A DNA stretch of 64,000 nucleotides, taken from NCBI RefSeq assembly GCF_003313245.1, contig NZ_QJSD01000003.1:236642-300641 (forward strand), read 5' to 3'. Numbering within the stretch: position 1 is the first letter of the stretch; each line of letters starts with the position of its first letter. Position numbers and translations under genes: made by a program. Shown here piece by piece: positions 18,716 to 28,017 of this stretch. The notes under the pieces are model-generated. The model was not told the DNA's origin and did no database searches. It saw only the letters and a list, made by a program, of their open reading frames with translations. This DNA comes from Primorskyibacter marinus (GTDB taxonomy: Bacteria; Pseudomonadota; Alphaproteobacteria; Rhodobacterales; Rhodobacteraceae).

Positions 18716-18744
18716 TTGACACGGCCCTGCGACTTGCCTACCTA
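18716..18744 (+). promoter_or_regulatory. groESL promoter
   Basis: TTGACA (18716-18721), 17 bases, TACCTA (18739-18744): a near-consensus vegetative promoter. The same stretch also fits the alphaproteobacterial RpoH pattern CTTG-N17/18-CYTATNTNNG as GTTG (18715-18718), 18 bases, CCTACCTAAG (18737-18746), with one mismatch in each half, so it may serve both sigma factors. The expected transcript start (about 18750) sits just before the CIRCE element. Confidence 0.75.
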
Positions 18745-18751
18745 AGCGTCG

Positions 18752-18778
18752 TTAGCACTCGACTGATGTGAGTGATAA
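18752..18778. promoter_or_regulatory. CIRCE operator (HrcA binding site)
   Basis: TTAGCACTC, 9 bases, GAGTGATAA. This matches the CIRCE consensus TTAGCACTC-N9-GAGTGCTAA with a single change in the right arm (C to A). It lies just downstream of the groESL promoter and 61 bases before groES, the usual position for HrcA repression. hrcA itself is not in the window. Confidence 0.93.
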
Positions 18779-18839
18779 CGATCCTGCCGGATGCCACCGG
18801 AGGGTCTGAGGAAACTTAAGAGCCAGGGAGCTTCTTGCA

Positions 18840-19151
18840 ATGGCATTCAAACCGCTTCATGACCGTGTGCTGGTCCGCCGTGTAGAAAGCGACGAAAAAA
18901 CCAAGGGTGGCCTGATCATTCCAGACAGTGCCAAGGAAAAGCCCGCTGAAGGTATCGTCGTTGCTTGTGGCGAAGGCGCACGCAAGGATTCAGGCGAACT
19001 GATCGACATGGCCGTTTCGGCCGGCGACAAGATCCTGTTCGGCAAATGGTCGGGCACCGAGGTCACCGTAGATGGCGAAGAACTTCTTATCATGAAGGAA
19101 AGCGACATTCTCGGGATCATCGAGGACGACGCAGCCGCCAAGGCCGCCTGA
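18840..19151 (+). CDS. groES: Co-chaperonin GroES
   Basis: The 103-residue heptameric lid of the GroEL folding chamber. It begins [21 protein letters not shown], carries the mobile loop ([16 protein letters not shown]), and ends in the usual [10 protein letters not shown] tail. First gene of the groESL operon; groEL follows after 57 bases. Control is by CIRCE/HrcA and probably RpoH (see upstream sites). Confidence 0.98.
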   Translation: MAFKPLHDRVLVRRVESDEKTKGGLIIPDSAKEKPAEGIVVACGEGARKDSGELIDMAVSAGDKILFGKWSGTEVTVDGEELLIMKESDILGIIEDDAAAKAA

Positions 19152-19202
19152 TCCTCCGCGATCAACCCCATCTCCAGAAATTTACGGAAACCTGAGGAGT
19201 AA

Positions 19203-20855
<1,653 letters not shown>

Positions 20856-20878
20856 TCTGCCCCTTTGGCAAGTTGATT

Positions 20879-20907
20879 GGGGGTCGCCTTCGGGCGGCCC
20901 CCTTTTT
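20879..20907 (+). terminator. Intrinsic terminator of groESL
   Basis: A 10-bp stem (GGGGGTCGCC/GGCGGCCCCC, one G-U pair) with a TTCG tetraloop, followed directly by TTTTT. It starts 24 bases after the groEL stop. Confidence 0.92.
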
Positions 20908-20995
20908 GTTTCTGCAGGATACGTCGAGCCTTTGATTGACTAAACGTCAACTTTATCCTTTTCGCGGCGCGTTATTTCATCTTATGGTTGTTGGG

Positions 20996-21017
20996 ATTTG
21001 ATTGATTACAATCAAAT
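20996..21017. promoter_or_regulatory. Perfect palindrome upstream of the tail-collar gene
   Basis: ATTTGATTG, ATTA, CAATCAAAT: perfect 9-bp arms ending 21 bases before the next ATG. A second, shorter inverted repeat (TTGAC-taaac-GTCAA, 20936-20950) lies 45 bases upstream. The AT-rich dyad could be an operator or a 5' leader hairpin; no regulator is known. Confidence 0.5.
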
Positions 21018-21038
21018 TTCGAACCATCAGGAGTGAAA

Positions 21039-21680
21039 ATGTTGAAATCACTGGCAATTATTGCCGCCACAGCCGGAATAATGTTGACCACCGCGCCGGG
21101 ATCGGCGCTCGCAGGTCCGGACCCCTATATTGGGGATATCGTCATGGTCGGAGAAAATTACTGCCCGCGCGGATGGGCTGAAACCAACGGACAGCTGATG
21201 CCGATCTCTCAGTATTCGGCGCTGTTTTCGTTATTGGGCACGACCTATGGGGGCGATGGACGCACCACATTCGCCCTGCCGAACCTGCAATCGCGGGTCG
21301 TGGTCGGCATGGGGCAGGGCGCTGGTCTGTCCAACATCCGTCAGGGTCAGGTGGGCGGCGTCGAGACAGTGACGATCACGCAGGCACAACTGCCGAACCA
21401 CACCCATACGGCGACCAGCACGGGTTCGACGGTGCTGAATGCGACCAATGAAGGCGCAACCGAACAAAGCCCCGAAGGCGCAATCCTTGCCGAGGGCAGC
21501 GGGGCCAATTACGATAGCGGTGCCGCAGTCGATGCCACGTTGCGCAGCGATGCGGCGACCACGACCGTCAGCACGACGATCGGGGCAACCGGCGGAAGTC
21601 AGCCCATGACCGTGGTGCAGCCGTATATCGGGATGAAGTTCTGCATCGCCATCACGGGTGCGTATCCCAGCCGCTCGTGA
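21039..21680 (+). CDS. Secreted phage tail-collar domain protein (microcystin-dependent-protein type)
   Basis: The 213-residue product has a clear signal peptide (MLKSLAIIAATAGIMLTTAPGSALA, cleaved near residue 25). A tail-collar domain follows: GDIVMVGENYCPRGWAETNGQLMPISQYSALFSLLGTTYGGDGRTTFALPNLQSRVVVGMGQG. Next comes a Thr/Ser-rich segment after the LPNHTHTAT histidine motif, then the conserved end MTVVQPYIGMKFCIAITGAYPSR. Related proteins sit in phage tail fibres and in the Mdp proteins of other bacteria; here there are no phage genes nearby and the protein is exported. ATG 21039 follows AGGAG; a GTG two codons upstream is less likely. Confidence 0.85.
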   Translation: MLKSLAIIAATAGIMLTTAPGSALAGPDPYIGDIVMVGENYCPRGWAETNGQLMPISQYSALFSLLGTTYGGDGRTTFALPNLQSRVVVGMGQGAGLSNIRQGQVGGVETVTITQAQLPNHTHTATSTGSTVLNATNEGATEQSPEGAILAEGSGANYDSGAAVDATLRSDAATTTVSTTIGATGGSQPMTVVQPYIGMKFCIAITGAYPSRS

Positions 21681-21750
21681 CGCTGAAGGAAACATGCAAA
21701 TCGAAACGATGGGGCGCCCGGTGCGCCCCTTCTGACAGGAGAAACCTCTG

Positions 21751-22233
21751 GTGATCCGACGACCGGGATTCTTGCGCGAAATGCGCGGCACGGAACTGTC
21801 TCAGGTGGACCGTTTGCTGGAAAAGGCCTTCGGGCGACGCGATGAGGCTGATCTGGTCAAGAAACTGCGCAGTGATCGTGTGCTGGCAGGCGAACAGGTC
21901 TTGCCCTTCGAGGACCGCATTGCGGGCTACGCCGCCCTGTCGGAAATGCGCAGCCCGGATGGCTGGCTTTGTCTTGCCCCGGTTGCCATCGCGCCCGAGT
22001 TTCAGGGCTTTGGCCATGGCCGTCGCATGGTGGGTATTTTGGCCGAATGGGCGCGCAGGTCGGGCGTATTCCTTGTAGTTCTGGGCGAGCCGGAGTTTTA
22101 CCGACGCTGCGGGTTTTCGTCAGAACGGGCCGCAGGTCTGACCGCACCTTATCCCGTATCGCACCTTCTATTGGCCGGGCCGGGAGACGATGCGCCGAAA
22201 GAGGTGCTGAAATATCCCCACGCTTTCGACTGA
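21751..22233 (+). CDS. GNAT family N-acetyltransferase
   Basis: A 160-residue acetyltransferase. The acetyl-CoA loop is visible as VAIAPEFQGFGHGRRMVGIL near residues 76-95 (Q-x-x-G-x-G pattern), followed by VVLGEPEFYRRCGFSSE, typical of YhbS-like members. The substrate is unknown. GTG 21751 is used with AGGAG 11 bases upstream. Convergent with the following Nudix gene (4-base gap). Confidence 0.87.
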   Translation: MIRRPGFLREMRGTELSQVDRLLEKAFGRRDEADLVKKLRSDRVLAGEQVLPFEDRIAGYAALSEMRSPDGWLCLAPVAIAPEFQGFGHGRRMVGILAEWARRSGVFLVVLGEPEFYRRCGFSSERAAGLTAPYPVSHLLLAGPGDDAPKEVLKYPHAFD

Positions 22234-22237
22234 GCAG

Positions 22238-22675
22238 TCAGGTGGCCAGCGGTTCGATCGGATCATATAAGGGCAGCGAGGGCGGCCCGAATGCCACTTG
22301 TGCAAGGCTGTCGGGTTTATGTCGCAGGCCGGCCAGTTCGGTCTGTGTGACCCACAGACGCCGGTTCACCACGCCTTCGGGGTCGGTCCATGCACCGTGA
22401 CGGTCGCCGGCAATAATCCGGCAGTGAAAGAACAGCTCTACCTGATGAAAGCCGCGCGCCTCGTCGTGATATTCGTTCAGCAGACAGACCGGCCCGACCT
22501 CGACGGTCAAGCCGCATTCCTCCCACACCTCGCGCGCAAGGTTTTCCGGCAAGGACTGGTGCATTTCCGCGCCGCCACCGGGGGCGCACCACAGGTCACT
22601 GTCTTTCCATGCGTTGACGATCAACAGCCGCGCATCCTCGACAATGACGGCGCGCAGGGCAAGACGTGGCGGCAT
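22238..22675 (-). CDS. Nudix hydrolase
   Basis: A 145-residue protein with a Nudix box, GGGAEMHQSLPENLAREVWEECGL, near residues 33-56. The metal-binding REVWEE core is intact. The first conserved Glu of GX5EX7REUXEEXGU is Gln here, which is tolerated in some members but may affect activity. The substrate is unknown. Divergent from the secreted hydrolase gene. Confidence 0.85.
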   Translation of the reverse strand: MPPRLALRAVIVEDARLLIVNAWKDSDLWCAPGGGAEMHQSLPENLAREVWEECGLTVEVGPVCLLNEYHDEARGFHQVELFFHCRIIAGDRHGAWTDPEGVVNRRLWVTQTELAGLRHKPDSLAQVAFGPPSLPLYDPIEPLAT

Positions 22676-22737
22676 AAGGATGCTCCGTGTGCGATTGCCC
22701 CTGTTGTAGGGCGGCCGGGCGGACTATCTCAAGGTGC

Positions 22738-23517
22738 ATGCGGTGGTTTTTGCTCATTCTCTTTCTGCTTCCCGGCACGGCCCTGGCCGATTGCGTGGTG
22801 TTGCTGCACGGTCTGGCGCGGACGCAGGCCAGCCTGACGCCAATGGCGTGGAGCCTTGAGGCCGCAGGCTACCGCACCGTCAATCCCGGCTACGATTCCA
22901 CGCATGAACCGCTGGAGCCGCTGATGCAGGAAACCCTGCCCGCCGCGGTCGCGGAATGCGGCGAGGACCGCGTGCATTTCGTGACCCATTCGATGGGCGG
23001 CATCCTGTTGCGCCTGTGGCTGGCAGAGGGCAACCGACCCGAAAACATGGGCCGCGTCGTGATGCTTGGCCCGCCAAACGCGGGCAGTGAGCTTGTCGAC
23101 CATCTGCGCAGTCTGGCGGCTTTTGGATGGGTAAACGGCCCGGCGGGCGATCAGCTTGCCAGCGACGGGCCGGTGCCGGATCTGCCTCCCGTCGATGCCG
23201 ATCTTGGTGTGATCGCGGGCAACCGGTCGCTGAACCCGATCTTTTCGCTGATGATCGACGGGGCGGATGACGGCAAGGTCTCTGTCGAGTCGACGCGCGT
23301 CGCGGGCATGGACGATTTCATCGTGCTTCCCGTCACGCACACATTCATGATGCAAAGCCCGCTGGTGATTGCGCAGGTTCTGGAATATCTGGGCACCGGC
23401 CATTTCAGGCCGGATATGGGATGGGCAGAGGTGCTGGATCGCAGCGGCCTGACCTGTGCCGTCAGGGGCTGTCAGGAGGATGATGATGACTCGATCGACT
23501 TTGGGCCCGGCCCTTGA
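22738..23517 (+). CDS. Exported alpha/beta hydrolase (lipase/esterase-like)
   Basis: The 259-residue product starts with a signal peptide ([17 protein letters not shown]), so the enzyme should be periplasmic. [14 protein letters not shown] gives the oxyanion-hole region and [13 protein letters not shown] the nucleophile elbow (Ser near residue 85); [11 protein letters not shown] probably holds the catalytic His. It resembles short triacylglycerol-lipase/PGAP1-like proteins. ATG 22738 follows AAGG and places the signal peptide first. It overlaps the next gene by about 30 bases. Confidence 0.82.
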   Translation: MRWFLLILFLLPGTALADCVVLLHGLARTQASLTPMAWSLEAAGYRTVNPGYDSTHEPLEPLMQETLPAAVAECGEDRVHFVTHSMGGILLRLWLAEGNRPENMGRVVMLGPPNAGSELVDHLRSLAAFGWVNGPAGDQLASDGPVPDLPPVDADLGVIAGNRSLNPIFSLMIDGADDGKVSVESTRVAGMDDFIVLPVTHTFMMQSPLVIAQVLEYLGTGHFRPDMGWAEVLDRSGLTCAVRGCQEDDDDSIDFGPGP

Positions 23518-24652
23518 CCTGACGCTGACTGGCGCGCGCGTGCTGCGCCCTGATGGGTTCGATGGCGGCGCGCTTTCCGTGTCGGGTGGGGTGATTGCCG
23601 ACGCGCCCGCAGGCCGGCAGGTGGATCTGTCGGATTGTCTGGTGCTGCCGGGGCTGATTGACGTGCATGGTGACGGGTTCGAACGGCATATGGCACCGCG
23701 GCGCGGGGCGCTGCGCGAGGCTGCAAACGGTGTGATTGCCACCGCGGCAGAGCTGGCGGTCAACGGGATCACCACCGGCGTGATGGCACAGTTCTTCAGT
23801 TGGGAAGGCGGGCTGCGCAGTCCGGAATTCGCCGCATCGGTGTTTGATGCCGTGGGGGCCGCGCGCCACAGTCTACCGATAGATCTGCACCTGCAATTGC
23901 GGTTGGAGACCCATATGATGGACGACTTCCCTCAGGTGCTGGACATGGTGGCTGCGCATGACATCTCCTACGTTGTGCTGAACGACCACCTGCCACACAA
24001 ACGTCTGTCAGAGGGGCGCAAACCCCCGCGTCTGACCGGGCAGGCGCTGAAATCCGGCCGCTCGCCCGAAAAGCTGCTGGCCCTGATGCAGGGGTTGCAT
24101 GCCCGAACCGCCGAGGTGCCAGAGGCCGTGGCGGCGCTATGCCAGACTTTGACGGCGCGCGGTGTCCGGCTGGGCAGCCATGACGACCACACGGCAAAGG
24201 CGCGTGCGAATTGGCGGGCCATGGGGGTCCATGTGTCCGAATTTCCCGAGACATCCGAGGCTGCCGTCGCCGCGCGGCAAGGTGGCGATGCGGTTGTGCT
24301 GGGCGCACCAAACGTGGTGCGTGGGGCCAGCCATGCGGGCAATGCCTCGGCCACGGAGCTGGTGCGCGAAGGGCTGTGCGATGCGCTGGCGTCGGATTAC
24401 CACTACCCGGCGATGCGGCAGGCGGTCTGGCGGCTGGTCGATCAGGATATTCTGAGATTGGAGGACGCATGGGCGCTGGTGTCCAGCGGCCCCGCACGGG
24501 TGCTGGGCCTGACCGATCGCGGTGCGCTTGAAGACGGCAAGCGCGCCGATATTCTAGTGCTGGAAGCCGATACAAGGCGCGTGGGGGCCGTGATCAGCGG
24601 CGGACATATCGCCTATCTGACCGGCCGGATCGCGGCGCGTTTTCTGGCCTGA
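23486..24652 (+). CDS. phnM: PhnM-like amidohydrolase (alpha-D-ribose 1-methylphosphonate 5-triphosphate diphosphatase)
   Basis: A 388-residue amidohydrolase-superfamily protein. [21 protein letters not shown] near residue 46 carries the metal-binding HxD variant typical of Phn[19 protein letters not shown]-like ([10 protein letters not shown]) and [10 protein letters not shown] motifs follow. PhnM removes pyrophosphate from the ribose-phosphonate triphosphate in the C-P lyase pathway. No other phn core genes are in the window, so it may be an orphan copy or have another job. Three consecutive ATGs follow AGGAGG; the third (23486) has the best spacing. Overlaps the upstream gene's end. Confidence 0.84.
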   Translation: MTRSTLGPALDLTLTGARVLRPDGFDGGALSVSGGVIADAPAGRQVDLSDCLVLPGLIDVHGDGFERHMAPRRGALREAANGVIATAAELAVNGITTGVMAQFFSWEGGLRSPEFAASVFDAVGAARHSLPIDLHLQLRLETHMMDDFPQVLDMVAAHDISYVVLNDHLPHKRLSEGRKPPRLTGQALKSGRSPEKLLALMQGLHARTAEVPEAVAALCQTLTARGVRLGSHDDHTAKARANWRAMGVHVSEFPETSEAAVAARQGGDAVVLGAPNVVRGASHAGNASATELVREGLCDALASDYHYPAMRQAVWRLVDQDILRLEDAWALVSSGPARVLGLTDRGALEDGKRADILVLEADTRRVGAVISGGHIAYLTGRIAARFLA

Positions 24653-24745
24653 TCCGTGCGGCTGGCTGCTGTGACTTTTCCGGCGATGCCAAAGGATATG
24701 TCGAAGAGCTGGCGATGCATGGTCGTGTGACGTCTGGAGTGAGGC

Positions 24746-25816
24746 CTAGGCCTTCTGAATACGGTTCACATGGCCCATCTTGCGGCCGGGTTTGACCTCG
24801 GCCTTGCCATAGAGGTGCAGCGCACAACCGGGTTCTGCGGCCAGATCGGGCACGCGGTCCATATCGTCGCCGATCAGATTTTCCATCACCACATCCGTGT
24901 GCCGCTGCCCGTCGCCAAGCGGCCAACCGGCGATGGCGCGGATGTGCTGCTCGAACTGGTCGATGGCACAGCCATTCTGTGTCCAATGACCTGAATTGTG
25001 CACACGCGGCGCGATTTCGTTCACGATCAACCCCTTGGGGGTCACGAACAGTTCCACCCCCAGGACGCCCACATAGTTCAACGCATTCAGAATCCGCGCA
25101 GCCAGCAGAACAGCGTCCGAGCGTTGCGCGGAACTGAGCCGCGCAGGCACGGTGGTGGTGCGCAGGATGCCGTCCTTATGCACATTCTCGCCCGGATCGA
25201 AGGCGGTAACAGAGCCGTCCAGCCCGCGCGCGGCAATCACCGACACTTCGTGGCTGAAATCCACAAACCCTTCGAGAATCGCTGGCGACCCGGCCATATC
25301 GGACAATGCCTGCGCGGCCTCTTGCGGGGCAGAGATCCGTGCCTGCCCCTTGCCGTCATAGCCGAAACGGCGGGTCTTCAGGATCGCGGGCATGCCGATT
25401 TGTGTCAGCGCGGCATCCAGATCTTCGGCCGTATCAACCGCTTTGTAAGGTGCGGTCGCGAGGCCCAGATCGCAAAGGAAATCTTTCTCTGTCAGGCGGT
25501 CCTGGCTGATGCGCAATGCCTCGCGGCCCGGAAAGACGGGGGTGATCGCCTCCAGCACGTCAAGCGCCTGGGTCGGGATATTCTCGAACTCATAGGTGAT
25601 GACATCGACGCTGTCCGCAAAGGCGGTCAGGGCGGCGACATCTTCATAGGAGGCCGTGGTTACCGCATGCGCCACGTCGCCCGCTGGCGGGGTGGCACCC
25701 GGCTCGAAGATATGGGTGCGCAGGCCAAGCCGTGCCGCTGCGACTGACAGCATCCGACCCAGCTGGCCACCGCCCAGAATGCCGATGGTCGATCCTGTTG
25801 GAAGCGGGTTTGTCAT
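24746..25816 (-). CDS. purK: 5-(carboxyamino)imidazole ribonucleotide synthase PurK
   Basis: ATP-dependent carboxylation of AIR to N5-CAIR in purine synthesis. The 356-residue protein opens with the dinucleotide-like loop (GSTIGILGGGQLGRMLSVAAARLG). It continues as an ATP-grasp enzyme (GMPAILKTRRFGYDGKGQ, LVNEIAPRVHNSGHWT, then FEQHIRAIAGWPLG). The start is ATG 25816, as upstream frame does not fit the family. It follows purE by 79 bases on the same strand, forming a purEK operon. Confidence 0.96.
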   Translation of the reverse strand: MTNPLPTGSTIGILGGGQLGRMLSVAAARLGLRTHIFEPGATPPAGDVAHAVTTASYEDVAALTAFADSVDVITYEFENIPTQALDVLEAITPVFPGREALRISQDRLTEKDFLCDLGLATAPYKAVDTAEDLDAALTQIGMPAILKTRRFGYDGKGQARISAPQEAAQALSDMAGSPAILEGFVDFSHEVSVIAARGLDGSVTAFDPGENVHKDGILRTTTVPARLSSAQRSDAVLLAARILNALNYVGVLGVELFVTPKGLIVNEIAPRVHNSGHWTQNGCAIDQFEQHIRAIAGWPLGDGQRHTDVVMENLIGDDMDRVPDLAAEPGCALHLYGKAEVKPGRKMGHVNRIQKA

Positions 25817-25895
25817 GGTCGGAAACCTCCGGTCTGTCGTCTGGGCCTGTGTTCTTTCGCGGGTTACAGAACGCCGTGCAGGACCGCAAGCGGCG

Positions 25896-26393
25896 TCAGT
25901 CGTCGATTGGCACCTCGGGGATCGATGCGGACAGGGCATTGCGCCACTTGTCCAGCCTGTCTGCAAGAGCTGCGTCCTGAAGCGCCAGAATGCCCGCCGC
26001 CATCAGCCCGGCATTGGCCGCACCCGCCGCGCCAATGGCCATAGTGGCCACCGGAAACCCGCGCGGCATCTGGAGAATGGAATACAGGCTGTCGACGCCG
26101 GACAATGCGCGGGTCTGCACGGGCACGCCAATGACCGGCACACGCGTCTTGGACGCCATCATGCCGGGCAGATGCGCCGCCCCGCCAGCCCCCGCGATGA
26201 TGACCTGAAGGCCACGATCCACGGCTGTCTTGCCATAGTCCCACAGGCGGTCCGGGGTGCGATGGGCAGAGACGATGCGCTTTTCATAGGGAACATCAAG
26301 CGCGTCCAGCATATCCGCAGCTTCCTTCATCGTGGGCCAGTCAGACTGGCTGCCCATGATGATGCCAACCCGGATCAAAGTGTCGTCGCCCAT
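25896..26393 (-). CDS. purE: N5-carboxyaminoimidazole ribonucleotide mutase PurE
   Basis: Converts N5-CAIR to CAIR, the step after PurK. The 165-residue class I PurE has [14 protein letters not shown] near residue 9, the catalytic [13 protein letters not shown] and [15 protein letters not shown] stretches, and [24 protein letters not shown] 26393 follows GGAGGG. First gene of purEK. Confidence 0.97.
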   Translation of the reverse strand: MGDDTLIRVGIIMGSQSDWPTMKEAADMLDALDVPYEKRIVSAHRTPDRLWDYGKTAVDRGLQVIIAGAGGAAHLPGMMASKTRVPVIGVPVQTRALSGVDSLYSILQMPRGFPVATMAIGAAGAANAGLMAAGILALQDAALADRLDKWRNALSASIPEVPIDD

Positions 26394-26454
26394 GCCGCCC
26401 TCCGCGAAATCAGAGCGCGCACTATAGCTGGATCGCATCTGGAGGCAACGATTG

Positions 26455-26679
26455 TCAGGCGATGATGTCGGGCAGCAACCGATCCTCAATCCGGGCGATC
26501 AGATCCTTCAGCCGCAGCTTCTTTTTCTTCAGCCTTTGCAAGGTAATCTGATCCGCCGTGCCACTTGTGGACAGGGCGCGGATTGCGTCGTCAAGATCGC
26601 GATGCTCGTGGCGGAAAACCTCCAGCTCCACACGCAGCACATCGTCATTCTTCATGGAGAGATCGGTGGGCGCGTTCAT
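26455..26679 (-). CDS. YdcH/DUF465 family small coiled-coil protein
   Basis: A 74-residue charged, helical protein. The core [22 protein letters not shown] then [24 protein letters not shown] is the DUF465 pattern of two antiparallel helices with a basic KKKKLRLKD patch. Function unknown. ATG 26679 is chosen; the longer frame to 26832 runs into the hsp20 promoter region. Upstream of purE with a 61-base gap. Confidence 0.85.
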   Translation of the reverse strand: MNAPTDLSMKNDDVLRVELEVFRHEHRDLDDAIRALSTSGTADQITLQRLKKKKLRLKDLIARIEDRLLPDIIA

Positions 26680-26742
26680 GGGATCATACCTGATAGATTG
26701 TTCGCCCCCAGGATACTGCCTTGCATTGCGTTTGGCAAAGGT

Positions 26743-26774
26743 CTTGCAAGCCTGCGAAGGGCAACCCATATTTG
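26743..26774 (+). promoter_or_regulatory. Candidate RpoH (sigma-32) promoter of hsp20
   Basis: CTTG (26743-26746), 18 bases, CCCATATTTG (26765-26774). This fits the alphaproteobacterial heat-shock pattern CTTG-N17/18-CYTATNTNNG with one mismatch. It lies about 60 bases before the hsp20 ATG on the correct strand. Confidence 0.65.
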
Positions 26775-26835
26775 TGTTGCGGGGGTGCCTACAAGGGCCG
26801 CCGCAGCACTGTCGCTTGAGTGATAAGGACACGGC

Positions 26836-27249
26836 ATGACGAAACTGACACTAGGCTCATACCCTCACATGTTGGGGTTCGAGCAGCTGGAGCGGGCGTT
26901 GGAACGCACCGCGAAATCCGGCAACGAAGGCTATCCGCCCTACAATATCGAACAAACGTCAGAATGCTCTTACAGAATCACCTTGGCCGTGGCCGGGTTC
27001 TCCGAGGGTGATCTGGCCATTACGGTCGAGGATCGGCAGCTCGTGATCCGTGGCAAGCAGGACGATGACGATGAGGGTCGCATCTTTTTGCACCGTGGCA
27101 TCGCAGCGCGACAATTCCAGCGGTCCTTCGTTCTGGCCGAAGGGGTCGAAGTGGGCGACGCAATCATGGAAAACGGGCTTCTTCATGTCGATCTGGAACG
27201 ATCGCGACCCGAGGCCGTTGTCCAGACAATTCAGATCAGGAAAGGCTGA
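26836..27249 (+). CDS. Hsp20/alpha-crystallin small heat-shock protein (IbpA-like)
   Basis: A 137-residue holdase chaperone. The alpha-crystallin domain runs from YPPYNIEQTSECSYRITLAVAGFSEGDLAITVEDRQLVIRGKQ to the C-terminal MENGLLHVDLERSRPEA, followed by an IQIRKG tail that serves as the I-x-I/V anchoring motif. This N-terminus (MTKLTLGSYPHMLGFEQLER) is typical of Rhodobacterales IbpA-type proteins. A DUF1150 gene follows 4 bases later. Heat-shock control is suggested by the upstream site. Confidence 0.95.
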   Translation: MTKLTLGSYPHMLGFEQLERALERTAKSGNEGYPPYNIEQTSECSYRITLAVAGFSEGDLAITVEDRQLVIRGKQDDDDEGRIFLHRGIAARQFQRSFVLAEGVEVGDAIMENGLLHVDLERSRPEAVVQTIQIRKG

Positions 27250-27253
27250 CGTC

Positions 27254-27481
27254 ATGCATACTGAAATCGAACTCCCGAAGAAAATTGATGATCGCATCGT
27301 ATATGTGCGTGCGGTCGATGTCTCTGAATTGCCCGAAGAGGTTCAGAATCAAGCGGTTGGGATAAAGCAGCTTTACGCCGTCCACAGCGCCGATGGTGAA
27401 CGGCTGGCGTTGGTCAAGGATCGCGATATGGCCTTTATCCTGGCGCGTCAGAACGATCTGGCACCGGTGACGGTGCATTGA
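27254..27481 (+). CDS. DUF1150 family small protein
   Basis: A 75-residue acidic protein (MHTEIELPKKIDDRIVYVRA..., then VGIKQLYAVHSADGERLALVKDRDMAFILARQND) of the DUF1150 family. The family is confined mainly to alphaproteobacteria and usually follows an hsp20 gene, as here (4-base gap). Its function is unknown; co-transcription with hsp20 suggests a stress role. Confidence 0.88.
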   Translation: MHTEIELPKKIDDRIVYVRAVDVSELPEEVQNQAVGIKQLYAVHSADGERLALVKDRDMAFILARQNDLAPVTVH

Positions 27482-27557
27482 TCCAGCACATCCAGACTCA
27501 TTCAGGCTGATGAACCACCGGCCTTCATTGTGAGTAGTCGATAAAATGCGGCAAAAA

Positions 27558-27586
27558 GGGCCAGTCTTCATTCGGAAGATTGGCCC
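27558..27586 (-). terminator. Intrinsic terminator reading leftward
   Basis: A 12-bp stem (GGGCCAATCTTC/GAAGACTGGCCC, one G-U pair) with a 5-base loop, followed on the minus strand by TTTTTGC. No accepted gene lies upstream on this strand before sat-cysC, which has its own hairpin. It could end a small unannotated transcript, or act from the plus strand as the end of hsp20-DUF1150 despite a poor T-run there. Confidence 0.6.
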
Positions 27587-27958
27587 ATCGCTCTTAAGAA
27601 CGTCGCGCAGAAGAAGTGAACATAAGAGTCATTCTTCAAAACCGAAACGTCATTGGAAAGTTTCTCAAATCCGTTTCATTCGCGCCCAATGGGGACTGCA
27701 ATTTTCTCTGTGCGCGTAAAATGGACTTCAAAACAATCGCGGCAGAAGAATGAAACGCAAAACCTACGAGCGTCACAGCTCCAGCGGCCGCGATGGGTAT
27801 ATTCAGAGAACTAAAAAAGGCAAATTCGGAAAACAAAAGAAGCCTGCTACGCCCCGGTGTCGTCGTGGCATCGCGCGTTTGAAGCTGTATTCCGCTTCCA
27901 CCACCTTACCTTGGGTGGCAATCGCTTAGCCGTTCAAGCGAGACACGATTGCTTTATG

Positions 27959-27998
27959 GATCATGGGGCCGGACGCATCTGCACCCGGCCCCATGATC
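27959..27998. terminator. Strong hairpin 3' of sat-cysC
   Basis: Perfect 14-bp arms, GATCATGGGGCCGG and CCGGCCCCATGATC, around a 12-base loop, 20 bases beyond the sat-cysC stop. The T-run is weak on the minus strand (CATAAAG) and four bases long on the plus strand. It probably ends or protects the sat-cysC transcript. Confidence 0.65.
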
Positions 27999-28017
27999 TT
28001 TTCATCAAAGCGCGATC

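Larger units (their letters stand above)
27482..28017. other. Gene-poor region between DUF1150 and sat-cysC
   Basis: About 535 bases, less GC-rich than the flanks. It holds two hairpins (27558-27586 and 27959-27998). A 66-codon minus-strand frame (TTG 27836 to 27636) with one hydrophobic stretch has no Shine-Dalgarno. A 59-codon plus-strand frame from ATG 27750 (basic, KRKTYERHSSSGRDGYIQR...) also lacks support. I accept neither as a gene. Confidence 0.5.
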
